A DNA stretch of 64,000 nucleotides from Methylosinus sp. Ce-a6. Its GTDB lineage: Bacteria > Pseudomonadota > Alphaproteobacteria > Rhizobiales > Beijerinckiaceae. The stretch spans positions 1-64,000 of the forward strand of contig NZ_BGJX01000006.1 of the NCBI RefSeq assembly GCF_009811655.1, written 5' to 3'. The number at the start of each line of letters is the position of its first letter. Position 1 is the first letter of the stretch. Position numbers and translations under genes: made by a program. Positions 1 to 9,058 of this stretch are shown piece after piece. The notes below the pieces were generated by a model. That model ran no database searches. It saw nothing but the letters and a program-made list of their open reading frames with translations, and was not told where the DNA came from.

Positions 1-208
1 CAGAAAGTACCCCGAAACTCTCGGGAAAGCCGGGCATGCGCCCGCGACCTATCGACTCATTCCCCGGACAGCCGTGCGCTACGCGGGAGAGGGGCGGCAA
101 ACGCTACGCGAAGCTTCGATGAAGCGCCGAATCTGCTCCTTCTCCTGCATAGCGGGGGGAGGGCTGGGGAGGGGGCTCGCGCGCCTTCACTTTCGTTGAC
201 GCAGACTA
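1..208. repeat. Intergenic stretch with part of a dispersed repeat
   Basis: No convincing gene is seen here. The end nearest the thiolase gene, about 165-206, carries on the minus strand a TGCGTCAACGAAAG core followed by GCGAGCCCC. A near-identical block (TGCGTCAATGAAAG, then GCGAGCCCC) recurs at about 20212-20245. This marks it as one end of a short dispersed intergenic element. The G-rich run at 150-178 belongs to the same block. Nothing else in the stretch is interpretable. Confidence 0.5.
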
Positions 209-1405
209 CTAATCCAGCCGCTCGATCGCCAGCGCGGTCGCCTCGCCGCCGCCGATGCAGAGCGCGGCGACGCCGCGGCGCAGCCCATATTTGCGCAAGG
301 CCGAAAGCAGCGTGACGACGATGCGCGCGCCGGACGCGCCGATCGGATGGCCGAGCGCGCAGGCGCCGCCATGCACATTCACCTTGTCGCGCGGCAGATC
401 GAGCTCGCGCATCGCCGCCATGACGACGACGGCGAAGGCCTCGTTGATCTCGAAGAGATCGACGCTCGAGAGCGGCCAGCCGAGGCGCTCCGAGAGCTTG
501 CGAATGGCGCCGATGGGCGCGATCGGAAAAAGATTGGGCGGGCCGGCGTGCGTCGCATGGGCGTGAATGATCGCGAGCGGCGCTCTGCCTGCGCGCTCGG
601 CGCGGCCGCGCCGCATCAGCGCCAGCGCCGCCGCGCCGTCGGAAATGGCGCTTGAATTGGCCGCCGTCACCGTGCCGCCTTCGCGAAACGCCGGCTTCAG
701 CTTCGCGATTTGCTCCGCCATCGCTTTTGCCGGAAGCTCGTCGCGAGCGACGATCGTCTTCGCCTTGCGGTTCTGCGTCTCGACGGGCGCGATCTCCCAA
801 TCGAAAGCGCCCTCCTGCGCCGCGAGCTGCGCGCGAGAGAGCGAAGCGATCGCATAATCGTCCTGCATCTCGCGCGTGAATTGATGCGTCGTCGCGCAAT
901 CCTCCGCGAAGTCGCCCATCAGCCGGCCCTTGTCATAGGCGTCCTCGAGCCCGTCGAGAAACATATGATCGACGAGCTTCTCATGGCCCATGCGATAACC
1001 CTCGCGCGCGCGCGCGAGCAGATAGGGAGCCTTGCTCATGCTCTCCATGCCGCCGGCGACGACGGCGTGCGCGCTGCCGGCGAGCAGTTGATCATGCGCG
1101 AGCATGATCGCCTTCATGCCCGAACCGCACATTTTATTGATCGTCACGCAGCCGGCGGCCTCCGGCAGGCCCGCCGCGAGCGAGGCCTGACGCGCCGGCG
1201 CCTGGCCGAGGCCCGCGGAGAGCACGCAGCCCATGAGGACATCGTCGATCTGATCGGTCGGCGCATCGGCGCGCGCGACCGCGGCGCGTATCGCCGCCGC
1301 GCCGAGCTCTGGCGCCGAGACGTCCTTCAATTCGCCGAGCAGGCCGCCGATCGGCGTGCGCGCCGCGCCGACGATGACGACCGGATCTGAGCTTTCCGCA
1401 TTCAT
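209..1405 (-). CDS. Acetyl-CoA C-acetyltransferase (thiolase)
   Basis: Thiolase II family enzyme that condenses two acetyl-CoA or cleaves acetoacetyl-CoA. The protein of 398 residues is normal for the family. The nucleophilic cysteine lies in NKMCGSGMK (around residue 88). The catalytic histidine is in GGACALGHPIGASGAR and the second cysteine in CIGGGEA near the C terminus. I take ATG at 1405; a TTG at 1411 is the alternative. It is the last gene of the leucine/valine operon, 9 bp after the hydrolase gene, where it could process acetoacetyl-CoA derived from HMG-CoA lyase. A role in polyhydroxybutyrate synthesis (phaA-like) is also possible, but no phaB or phaC is nearby. Confidence 0.88.
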   Translation of the reverse strand: MNAESSDPVVIVGAARTPIGGLLGELKDVSAPELGAAAIRAAVARADAPTDQIDDVLMGCVLSAGLGQAPARQASLAAGLPEAAGCVTINKMCGSGMKAIMLAHDQLLAGSAHAVVAGGMESMSKAPYLLARAREGYRMGHEKLVDHMFLDGLEDAYDKGRLMGDFAEDCATTHQFTREMQDDYAIASLSRAQLAAQEGAFDWEIAPVETQNRKAKTIVARDELPAKAMAEQIAKLKPAFREGGTVTAANSSAISDGAAALALMRRGRAERAGRAPLAIIHAHATHAGPPNLFPIAPIGAIRKLSERLGWPLSSVDLFEINEAFAVVVMAAMRELDLPRDKVNVHGGACALGHPIGASGARIVVTLLSALRKYGLRRGVAALCIGGGEATALAIERLD

Positions 1406-1414
1406 GTCCAAGCT

Positions 1415-2452
1415 CTAAAAATCGAGCTTCGGCGCCGCGCCGCCATCGAGCAGCGCATTCACCAAAGCCTCGTCGACTTCCGCGAGCGTCGCCGGCGACC
1501 AGCGCGGAGCGCGGTCCTTGTCGATGACGGCGGCGCGTATTCCCTCGTAGAGATCATGCGTCGAAAGGAGATTGCAAGCCGTGCGAAGCTCCTGCAGCAG
1601 GCAGGCCTCGAGCGACGCCGCCCGGGCGGCGCGGCGCAGGAGCTGCAGCGTGACCTTCAGGCTCGTCGGCGAGCGCGAGGCGATCGTCGCCGCCGCCTCG
1701 CGCGCGAAATCCGAGCCCTCGGCCTCGAGCGCGGCGATGATGCGCTCGACGCTTCCATGCGCCATGACTCTGCGCAGCAAGGACTCGTGTCGCGACAAAG
1801 GGCCGAGGCCGGAGGATTTCGCGAAGCGCGCCAAGAGCGGCCTCGCCTCCGCCGCATCGCCGATGTCGCGCAGCAGGGAAAGCAGCTCCGGGAGCGCGGC
1901 CGAATCGACGAGAACGTCCGCAAGACCGGCGAAGATCGCGTCATGCGGCCCGACCGTCTCGCCGGAGAGCGCCATATAGCGCCCGACGCCGCCATTGCGC
2001 GTCAGCAACCAGGAGCCGCCGACATCGGGGATGAAGCCTATGCCCGTCTCCGGCATTGCGAGGCGCGTGCGCTCCGTGACGATGCGAAAATTGCCATGCG
2101 CGGAAAGTCCGACGCCGCCGCCCATGACGATTCCGTCCATCGCGACGACATAGGGCTTCGGAAAAGCGGCGATGCGCGCGTTCAGCCGATATTCCTCGCG
2201 CCAAAATGTCTCGTAGGGCTCTTTGTCGCCGTCGCGCAGCTCGTAGAGCGCGCGTATGTCGCCGCCCGCGCAAAAGCCGCGCGCGCCCTCTCCCGTCACG
2301 ACGACTGCGGCGATCGCAGAGTCGGCGCCGAAGCAATCGAGCGCGCGCGCGAAATCGCGGATCATGTCCAGCGTAAGGCTGTTCAGCGCCTTGGGGCGGT
2401 TCAGCGAGATCGAGCCGACCGCGCGCGCGCGCGAAACGACGATTTCGCTCAT
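1415..2452 (-). CDS. 3-hydroxyisobutyryl-CoA hydrolase (enoyl-CoA hydratase family)
   Basis: A 345-residue crotonase-fold protein. The length, the motif GGGVGLSAHGNFRIVTE, and the following PETGIGFIPDVGGSW block are typical of 3-hydroxyisobutyryl-CoA hydrolase rather than of short 260-residue hydratases. So is the C-terminal segment around LYEGIRAAVIDKDRAPRW. The enzyme releases 3-hydroxyisobutyrate in valine breakdown. Its start overlaps the stop of the HMG-CoA lyase gene by 4 bp (ATGA), which indicates translational coupling. Its presence extends the leucine cluster towards valine catabolism. A plain enoyl-CoA hydratase is the alternative reading. Confidence 0.8.
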   Translation of the reverse strand: MSEIVVSRARAVGSISLNRPKALNSLTLDMIRDFARALDCFGADSAIAAVVVTGEGARGFCAGGDIRALYELRDGDKEPYETFWREEYRLNARIAAFPKPYVVAMDGIVMGGGVGLSAHGNFRIVTERTRLAMPETGIGFIPDVGGSWLLTRNGGVGRYMALSGETVGPHDAIFAGLADVLVDSAALPELLSLLRDIGDAAEARPLLARFAKSSGLGPLSRHESLLRRVMAHGSVERIIAALEAEGSDFAREAAATIASRSPTSLKVTLQLLRRAARAASLEACLLQELRTACNLLSTHDLYEGIRAAVIDKDRAPRWSPATLAEVDEALVNALLDGGAAPKLDF

Positions 2453-3369
2453 GCGGGCCGCTCCCTCCGGCGTCTCGCGAGCAGCGCGCGCGCGGCGCGG
2501 CTCTGCGTTTCGCGTCCGAGCCGCTCGCAGATGAAAACGCCCGCGTCGATCAGCGCGGCGAGATCGACGCCAGTCTCGATTCCGGATCGCTCGAACATAT
2601 AGACGACATCCTCCGTCGCGACATTGCCGCTCGCGCCCGGCGCGAAGGGACAGCCGCCGAGGCCCGCGACGGAACTGTCGACGCTCGCGACGCCCATCTC
2701 CACGCAGGCGAAAATATTGGCGAGCGCCTGGCCGAAAGTATCGTGGAAATGCACGGCGATCTGCGACAGCGGAATGTCGCGCCCGACCTGCTCGACGAGC
2801 CGGCGCGCCTCGAGCGGCGCGCCGACGCCGATCGTGTCGCCGAGCGAAATCTCGCGGCAGCCGAGCGCGGCGAGATCACGCGCGAGCGTCGCCACCGCGC
2901 GCGGCGCGACCTCGCCTTCATAAGGACAGCCGAGCGCGCAGGAAATATAGCCGCGCACATCGAGCCCCGCGGCGACCGCCGCCTCGACGACCGGAGCGTA
3001 GCGCGCGAGGCTCCCGGCGATCGAGCAGCCGATATTTTCTTTCGAGAATCGTTCCGTCGCCGCGGCGAAGACGGCGACGCCACGCAAACCGCAGGCGAGC
3101 GCCTCCTCGAGCCCGCGCATATTGGGGACGAGCGCCGAAAGGCGAACATGCTCCGGCGTTCGCAGGCGCGCGAGCACCGCTTTCGTATCGGCCATTTGCG
3201 GGACGCGCTTCGCCGAGACGAAGCTTCCCGCCTCTATGTCGCGGAGCCCCGCGGCGACGAGCCTTTCGATCAGCGCGACCTTGGTCTCCACACGAACCGT
3301 CGCGCTTTCGTTCTGCAATCCGTCACGCGGGCCGACCTCGACGATGCGGATGCGCTGCGGAATGCTCAT
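2449..3369 (-). CDS. liuE: Hydroxymethylglutaryl-CoA lyase
   Basis: Cleaves 3-hydroxy-3-methylglutaryl-CoA to acetyl-CoA and acetoacetate, the last step of leucine breakdown. The 306-residue TIM-barrel protein shows the N-terminal EVGPRDGLQNE signature of the DRE-TIM/HMGL family. It also has the metal-binding HFHDTFGQALAN motif and the loop GLGGCPFAPGASGN with the catalytic cysteine. It lies 12 bp after the methylcrotonyl-CoA carboxylase alpha gene and overlaps the downstream hydrolase gene by 4 bp. The position matches liuE in the Pseudomonas liuABCDE order. Confidence 0.93.
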   Translation of the reverse strand: MSIPQRIRIVEVGPRDGLQNESATVRVETKVALIERLVAAGLRDIEAGSFVSAKRVPQMADTKAVLARLRTPEHVRLSALVPNMRGLEEALACGLRGVAVFAAATERFSKENIGCSIAGSLARYAPVVEAAVAAGLDVRGYISCALGCPYEGEVAPRAVATLARDLAALGCREISLGDTIGVGAPLEARRLVEQVGRDIPLSQIAVHFHDTFGQALANIFACVEMGVASVDSSVAGLGGCPFAPGASGNVATEDVVYMFERSGIETGVDLAALIDAGVFICERLGRETQSRAARALLARRRRERPA

Positions 3370-3381
3370 GTAGATTCTCCG

Positions 3382-5355
3382 TTAAGCGAAGACGATCAGC
3401 CGCTCGCCCTGCTCGACCATATCGCCGACCGCCGCGCGTATCTCCGATATGAGTCCGTCGTGCGGCGCCGACAATGCGATCTCCATCTTCATCGCCTCGA
3501 GCATGAGCAGCGGCGCGCCTTTTTTCACGCTCTCGCCGACGCTGGCGAAGAGCTTGGTGACGCGCGCCGGCAGCGGCGCCGCGAGCGCCGAATCTCCTTC
3601 GCTTCGCGCGCGCGGCGGCGCGAGCGGATCGACGAAGGAGAGCTCATGATTGCGTCCGTCCAGGACGACGACGAAGCCTCCGGCGTGCGGGACCACAGTG
3701 AGCTTGCGTTCGACGCCGTCCATGCGCAGGCTCATGCGTCGCGAGACCATCTCGAACTCGACGAGAGCGGAGGCGGTCGGCGTTCGAAGACGAAATGAGC
3801 GCTCCGAGAGAGGCGCGATTTCCAGCGGAACATCTCGATCGCCGAGGCGCGAGCCGAGCTTTTGCCGCGCATCGCCATTGAGACGCCAGCCGTCGCCGGC
3901 GTCCCAAGGCGTCTCGTCGCTCGGCGCGGCGCGCAGCCTCGCGAGCCAGGCCGCGGCGCCCGCCGAAAGGACGATCGTCTCTTTCTCCTCGTCCAGAGCC
4001 TCATCGCCGCCGAGAATCAGCTCCAGATGGCGGGACAGAAATCGCGTGTCGATACGCGCCTCGCCATAGGCCTCGCTCGCGATAATGGCGCGCAGCAAGG
4101 CGAGATTGGTCTCGACGCCGACGATCTCGCACTCGCGCAGCGCCGCAGAAAGGCGCGCGCGGGCCACGTCTCGATCGTCGCCGCGCGCGACGATCTTGGC
4201 GAGCAGAGGGTCGTAATAGGGCGTGACGGCGTCGCCCTCGCGCACGCCCGTCTCGACACGAATGGCGAGGCTCTCACGCGGCGCGCGCCAATGGTCCAGC
4301 CGCCCGACAGAGGGAAGAAAATCCCGCGCCGGCGCCTCCGCATAGAGCCGCGCCTCGATCGCATGTCCATGCGGCGCGATCTCCTCCTGCGTCGCAGGCA
4401 GGGCTTCGCCGGCGGCGACGCGCAACTGCCATTCGACGAGATCGACTCCGGCGATCATTTCGGTGATCGGATGCTCGACCTGCAGCCGCGTGTTCATTTC
4501 GAGAAAATAAAAGGCTTCGCCCGCGACGAGAAATTCGATCGTTCCCGCGCCCATGTAAGAGACCGCGCGGCCGGCGGCGAGCGCCGCGTCGCGAAGCGCG
4601 CGCCGCATGTCGTCCGAGAGCCCCGGCGCCGGCGTCTCTTCCATGATCTTCTGATGGCGACGCTGGATAGAGCAATCGCGCTCGGGAAAAGCGACGAGGC
4701 CCCCATGCGCGTCGCCGAAGATCTGAACCTCGATATGACGCGGATCGTCGAGCGCCTTTTCGATCAGCAGCGAGTCGTCGCCGAAGGCGGAAGCGGCCTC
4801 GCGCCGCGCGCTCTCGATCGCGCCGCGCAATTCGCTCGCCGTCGCGACGAGCCGCATGCCCTTGCCGCCGCCGCCCGCCGACGCCTTGACGAGAACTGGA
4901 AAGCCGATGCGCATCGCCGCCGCGACGAGACTGTCCGTATCCTGCGCGGCGTGAAAGCCCGGAACGACCGGCACGCCGATTTGCTCGACAAAAGCGCGCG
5001 CCTGCGTTTTCGCGCCCATGAGACGCATGGCCTGCGGCGACGGCCCGATGAAAACGAGGTCCGCCTCGGCGCAGCGATCGGCAAAGAACGCATTCTCGGA
5101 CAGAAAGCCATAGCCGGGATGCACGGCCTCGGCGCCGGCGCGGCGCGCGGCAGCGATGATTTTATCGATCGAGAGATAACTCTCGCGCGCCGGCGCCGCG
5201 CCGAGCGGATACGCTTCGTCGGCGAGCGCCACGTGACGCGCATGCGAATCGACGTCGGAATAAACGGCGACCGTGGCGACGCCCATGCGCTTGGCCGTCG
5301 CGATCACGCGGCAGGCGATCTCGCCGCGATTGGCGATGAGAAGCTTACGAAACAT
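3382..5355 (-). CDS. liuD: Methylcrotonyl-CoA carboxylase, biotin-carrying alpha subunit
   Basis: Biotin carboxylase plus biotin carrier subunit (657 residues) of methylcrotonyl-CoA carboxylase. The N terminus reads KLLIANRGEIACRV, as in biotin carboxylases. An ATP-grasp domain follows, with the glycine-rich KASAGGGGKGMR loop and EMNTRLQVEHPITE. The C-terminal biotinyl domain carries the acceptor lysine in EAMKME. Propionyl- or acetyl-CoA carboxylases share this layout, but the flanking isovaleryl-CoA dehydrogenase and HMG-CoA lyase genes point to methylcrotonyl-CoA. The gene overlaps the hydratase gene upstream by 11 bp. Confidence 0.93.
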   Translation of the reverse strand: MFRKLLIANRGEIACRVIATAKRMGVATVAVYSDVDSHARHVALADEAYPLGAAPARESYLSIDKIIAAARRAGAEAVHPGYGFLSENAFFADRCAEADLVFIGPSPQAMRLMGAKTQARAFVEQIGVPVVPGFHAAQDTDSLVAAAMRIGFPVLVKASAGGGGKGMRLVATASELRGAIESARREAASAFGDDSLLIEKALDDPRHIEVQIFGDAHGGLVAFPERDCSIQRRHQKIMEETPAPGLSDDMRRALRDAALAAGRAVSYMGAGTIEFLVAGEAFYFLEMNTRLQVEHPITEMIAGVDLVEWQLRVAAGEALPATQEEIAPHGHAIEARLYAEAPARDFLPSVGRLDHWRAPRESLAIRVETGVREGDAVTPYYDPLLAKIVARGDDRDVARARLSAALRECEIVGVETNLALLRAIIASEAYGEARIDTRFLSRHLELILGGDEALDEEKETIVLSAGAAAWLARLRAAPSDETPWDAGDGWRLNGDARQKLGSRLGDRDVPLEIAPLSERSFRLRTPTASALVEFEMVSRRMSLRMDGVERKLTVVPHAGGFVVVLDGRNHELSFVDPLAPPRARSEGDSALAAPLPARVTKLFASVGESVKKGAPLLMLEAMKMEIALSAPHDGLISEIRAAVGDMVEQGERLIVFA

Positions 5356-6151
5356 CGTCGACGTTCCGTTCTCGCCTCCAAGAGGGCGGGCGCTTCTCGA
5401 GGAAAGCGGCGAGACCTTCCTTTCCTTCCGCCGAGGCGCGGCGCGCCGCGATTCGCTTCGCCGTCTCGCGCATCAGCCCCTCGTCGATCGGACGATCGGC
5501 GAAGAGCGCGGCGGAGGCTTTGGCCTCCGCTTGCGCGCCGGGCGCGCCGGCGAGCAGCGCATCCACCAGACGCGCGACGCACGCGTCGAGCTCCTCTGCC
5601 GGCGCGATCTCGTGAACGAGGCCGAGCTCGCGCGCATGAGCCGCGGAAATGACCTCGGCGGTGAGGAAATAGCGCCGCGCCTGGCGCGCGCCGATCGCGC
5701 GCAGGACATAAGGACCGATGATCGAGGGCGTGAGGCCGATCTTCACCTCGCTCAGGCAAAAGCTCGCGCTATCCGCGGCGATGGCGATGTCGCAACAGGC
5801 GACGAGCCCGACGCCGCCGCCGAAGGCCGCGCCATGGATGCGCGCGATCGTCGGCTTGGGCAGAGCGTCGAGCGTCTGCATCAATTCGGCGAGCAGAGAC
5901 GCGTCGCGCTCATTGGCGTCTAGCGTATCGGCAGCGACGCGCCTCATCCATTCTATGTCGCCGCCCGCGCAAAAGGCCGCCCCCGCTCCGGCGAGCGCGA
6001 CGACGCGCGCGCGCGCGTCGCGCGCGACGCGACGCAGAGCCTGCGTCAGCTCCGTCACCATGCTCTGATCGAGCGCATTGCGGCGCTCCGGGCGCATGAG
6101 GGTGAGAGTGGCGACGCCGCTCGGGTCGAGCGAATAGGCGATGAGCGACAT
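5345..6151 (-). CDS. liuC: Methylglutaconyl-CoA hydratase (enoyl-CoA hydratase family)
   Basis: A 268-residue crotonase family enzyme, placed as liuC between the two carboxylase subunit genes. That position implies hydration of 3-methylglutaconyl-CoA to HMG-CoA. The motif FCAGGDIEWM and the following GGGVGLVACCDIAIAAD segment form the oxyanion hole. The frame stays open upstream, but the extra residues are a low-complexity arginine-rich shadow of the neighbouring gene. The start at 6151 (MSLIAYS) lies 7 bp after the liuB stop and gives the normal family length. Substrate is inferred from context only. Confidence 0.88.
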   Translation of the reverse strand: MSLIAYSLDPSGVATLTLMRPERRNALDQSMVTELTQALRRVARDARARVVALAGAGAAFCAGGDIEWMRRVAADTLDANERDASLLAELMQTLDALPKPTIARIHGAAFGGGVGLVACCDIAIAADSASFCLSEVKIGLTPSIIGPYVLRAIGARQARRYFLTAEVISAAHARELGLVHEIAPAEELDACVARLVDALLAGAPGAQAEAKASAALFADRPIDEGLMRETAKRIAARRASAEGKEGLAAFLEKRPPSWRRERNVDDVS

Positions 6152-6158
6152 GAGAGCC

Positions 6159-7766
6159 TCACATGCGAAACAGGCCGAAGCGCGTCGCTTCGACAGGCGC
6201 ATAGGACGCCGCCGCGAGAGAGAGCGCAAGCACGCGGCGCGTGTCGGCGGGATCGATGACGCCGTCGTCCCACAGACGCGCGCTCGCATAATAGGGATGG
6301 CCCTGGAACTCATATTGCTCGCGGATTTTAGCGTGATAGGCGTCATGCTCCGCCTGCGGCCAGCTCCGCCCTCTGGCGGCGTAGCTCTCGCCGCGCACGC
6401 GCGTCAGCACCTCGGCCGCCTGCTCGCCGCCCATCACCGAGATGCGCGCATTGGGCCAGCTCCACAGGAAACGCGGACCATAGGCGCGCCCGCACATCGC
6501 ATAATTGCCGGCGCCGAAACTACCGCCGACGATGATTGTGAATTTCGGCACGGCGGCCGTCGCCACCGCCGTCACCATTTTGGCGCCGTCCTTGGCGACG
6601 CCGCGCGCCTCATAATCGCGGCCGACCATGAAGCCGGTGACATTCTGCAGGAACAGAAGCGGAATCTCGCGTTGCGCGCAGAGCTCGATGAAATGCGCGC
6701 CCTTGAGCGCGCTCTCGCCGAACAATACGCCATTATTGGCCAGCACGCCGACGCGATAGCCGCAGATATGGGCGAAACCCGTCACCAATGTCTCGCCGTA
6801 GAGCTTCTTGAACTCGTCGAATTCGCTCGCGTCGACGAGCCGCGCGAGGATCTCGCGCGCGTCATATTGTCGACGGCGATCGGCGGGAACGATTCCGTAT
6901 ATTTCCATCGGATCATAGAGCGGCTCGCGCGGCTCGCGTCGCGGGAGCGAGGGACGCGGCGGCGCTCCGAGATCGGCGACGATCGCACGCGCTATGCCGA
7001 GCGCATGAGCGTCATTCTCCGCATAATGATCGGCGACGCCGGAACGGCGCGTGTGCACCTCCGCGCCGCCGAGCTCTTGCGCCGTCACCACTTCGCCGGT
7101 CGCGGCGCGCACCAGCGGCGGACCGGCGAGGAAGATGGTCCCCGTGTCCCGCACGATGATCGCTTCGTCCGACATGGCCGGCACATAGGCGCCGCCCGCC
7201 GTGCAGGAGCCCATGACGACGGCGATCTGCGCGATTCCCTCGGCGGACATGCGCGCCTGATTGTAGAAGATGCGGCCGAAATGATCGCGATCGGGAAACA
7301 CCTCGTCCTGGCGCGGCAGATTGGCGCCGCCAGAATCGACGAGATAGAGGCAGGGCAAGCGATTCTGCGCGGCGATCTCTTGCGCGCGCAAATGCTTCTT
7401 CACCGTCAGCGGAAAATAGGCGCCGCCCTTCACCGTCGCGTCATTGGCGACGATCATGCAGGCGCGGCCGTGGATACGGCCGACGCCGGCGACGACGCCG
7501 GCGCATGGCGCCTCGCCGTCATACATGTCGAAGGCCGCGAATTGGCCGATCTCCAGGAAGGGCGACAAAAGATCGACGAGCGCGTCTATGCGCTCGCGCG
7601 CCGTCATCTTGCCGCGCGCGAGATGTTTTTCGCGCGCGGCGGCGCCGCCGCCTTCGGCGATCCGCGCCGCCTTTTCGCGCAGATCGGCGACGAGACCGCG
7701 CATCGCCCCGGCATTGGCCGCGAATTCGGCGGAGCTCATGTCCGCGCTCGTCTCCAGAACAGGCAT
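6159..7766 (-). CDS. liuB: Methylcrotonyl-CoA carboxylase, carboxyltransferase beta subunit
   Basis: Carboxyltransferase subunit of about 535 residues with the two crotonase-like halves of acyl-CoA carboxylases. The oxyanion regions are visible as [16 protein letters not shown] and [16 protein letters not shown]. The segment [19 protein letters not shown] is typical of methylcrotonyl-CoA rather than propionyl-CoA carboxylase. I chose ATG at 7766 because a GAGAG stands 9 bp before it; a TTG at 7772 is the alternative. It works with the LiuD biotin subunit encoded downstream. Confidence 0.93.
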   Translation of the reverse strand: MPVLETSADMSSAEFAANAGAMRGLVADLREKAARIAEGGGAAAREKHLARGKMTARERIDALVDLLSPFLEIGQFAAFDMYDGEAPCAGVVAGVGRIHGRACMIVANDATVKGGAYFPLTVKKHLRAQEIAAQNRLPCLYLVDSGGANLPRQDEVFPDRDHFGRIFYNQARMSAEGIAQIAVVMGSCTAGGAYVPAMSDEAIIVRDTGTIFLAGPPLVRAATGEVVTAQELGGAEVHTRRSGVADHYAENDAHALGIARAIVADLGAPPRPSLPRREPREPLYDPMEIYGIVPADRRRQYDAREILARLVDASEFDEFKKLYGETLVTGFAHICGYRVGVLANNGVLFGESALKGAHFIELCAQREIPLLFLQNVTGFMVGRDYEARGVAKDGAKMVTAVATAAVPKFTIIVGGSFGAGNYAMCGRAYGPRFLWSWPNARISVMGGEQAAEVLTRVRGESYAARGRSWPQAEHDAYHAKIREQYEFQGHPYYASARLWDDGVIDPADTRRVLALSLAAASYAPVEATRFGLFRM

Positions 7767-7808
7767 CGTCAAATCTCTCGTCGCGGCGCAGACCGCCGCG
7801 AAACATTT

Positions 7809-8978
7809 TCAAGCGGTCTCGCTATAGAGCTCGCGGCCGATCAACATGCGACGGATTTCGCTCGTGCCGGCGCCGATCTCATAGAGCTTGGCGTCGCGTA
7901 GCAGCCGGCCGGTCGGATAATCATTGATATAGCCATTGCCGCCAAGGCACTGGATGGCCTCCAGCGCCATGCGCGTCGCGCTTTCCGCGGCGAAGAGAAT
8001 GGCGCCGGCGGCGTCCTTGCGCGTCGTGCGGCCGCGATCGCAGGCGCGCGCGACGGCGTAGACATAGGCGCGCGCGGCGTTGAGCGCCGTATACATGTCG
8101 GCGAGCTTGGCCTGCATGATCTGGAATTCGCCGATCGGCTGGCCGAACTGCTTGCGGTCATGCACATAAGGCACGACGATATCCAAGCAGGCGCGCATGA
8201 TGCCGATGGGGCCGCCGGCGAGCACGGCGCGCTCGTAGTCGAGCCCGCTCATCAGCACATTCACGCCGCGCTCGGGCAGGCCCAGCACATTTTCTTCCGG
8301 CACTTCGCAATCGGCGAACAGCAATTCGCAGGTGTTGGAGCCGCGCATTCCGAGCTTGTCGAGCTTTTGCGCGCGCTCGAAGCCTTTGAAGGCCTTTTCG
8401 ACGATGAAGGCCGTGATGCCATGCGAGCCGGCCGAAGGATCGGTCTTGGCGTAGACGATGACGACATCGGCGTTGGGGCCGTTCGTCACCCACATTTTGT
8501 CGCCGTTCAACAGATAACAGTCGCCGCGCTTCTCGGCGCGCATCGACATATTCACCACATCGGAGCCGGCGCCAGGCTCGGACATGGCCAGCGCGCCGAT
8601 ATGCGCGCCGGAGACGAGCTTCGGCAGATAGCGCCGCTTCTGCTCTGCGGTTCCGTTGCGGCGCAGCTGATTCACGCAGAGATTGGAATGGGCGCCATAG
8701 GAGAGGCCGACGGAAGCGGAGGCGCGACTGAGCTCCTCCATGATGACGACATGCTCGAGATAACCGAGCCCGACGCCGCCATAGTCTTCCTCCACCGTCA
8801 CGCCGAGCAGGCCGAGGGCGCCGAGCTTGAGCCAGAGGTCTGAGGGAAAGTCGTTCTCGCGATCGATCGCCGCGGCGCGCGGCGCGATCTCACGCGCCGC
8901 GAAAGATTCGACCTGGTCGCGCAGCATGTCCGCGGTTTCGCCGAGCGCGAAATCGAGCGAGGGAATCCAGTGACGCAT
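7809..8978 (-). CDS. liuA: Isovaleryl-CoA dehydrogenase
   Basis: FAD-dependent acyl-CoA dehydrogenase of 389 residues that oxidises isovaleryl-CoA to 3-methylcrotonyl-CoA. Family signatures are [23 protein letters not shown] and the C-terminal [20 protein letters not shown] block. The base glutamate sits in [11 protein letters not shown], the internal position used by isovaleryl-CoA dehydrogenase. This separates it from short-chain enzymes that carry the base near the C terminus. It is the first gene of the operon; a GGAGG stands 9 bp before the ATG and a promoter-like sequence lies just upstream. Confidence 0.93.
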   Translation of the reverse strand: MRHWIPSLDFALGETADMLRDQVESFAAREIAPRAAAIDRENDFPSDLWLKLGALGLLGVTVEEDYGGVGLGYLEHVVIMEELSRASASVGLSYGAHSNLCVNQLRRNGTAEQKRRYLPKLVSGAHIGALAMSEPGAGSDVVNMSMRAEKRGDCYLLNGDKMWVTNGPNADVVIVYAKTDPSAGSHGITAFIVEKAFKGFERAQKLDKLGMRGSNTCELLFADCEVPEENVLGLPERGVNVLMSGLDYERAVLAGGPIGIMRACLDIVVPYVHDRKQFGQPIGEFQIMQAKLADMYTALNAARAYVYAVARACDRGRTTRKDAAGAILFAAESATRMALEAIQCLGGNGYINDYPTGRLLRDAKLYEIGAGTSEIRRMLIGRELYSETA

Positions 8979-9006
8979 CGGCCCGAGCCTCCGGCCACGA
9001 TAAGAG

Positions 9007-9036
9007 CCTATATTTGGCCGGCGCCGCTCTTTTCAA
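9007..9036 (-). promoter_or_regulatory. Predicted promoter of the liu operon
   Basis: On the minus strand TTGAAA (9036-9031) and TATAGG (9012-9007) are separated by 18 bp. They lie about 30 bp before the liuA start codon. The fit to a housekeeping promoter is good and it is the only such pair in this 80-bp gap, so it may drive the whole seven-gene operon. No operator palindrome is evident beside it. Confidence 0.5.
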
Positions 9037-9058
9037 GACCGAGAGCGTGGGCGAAGCC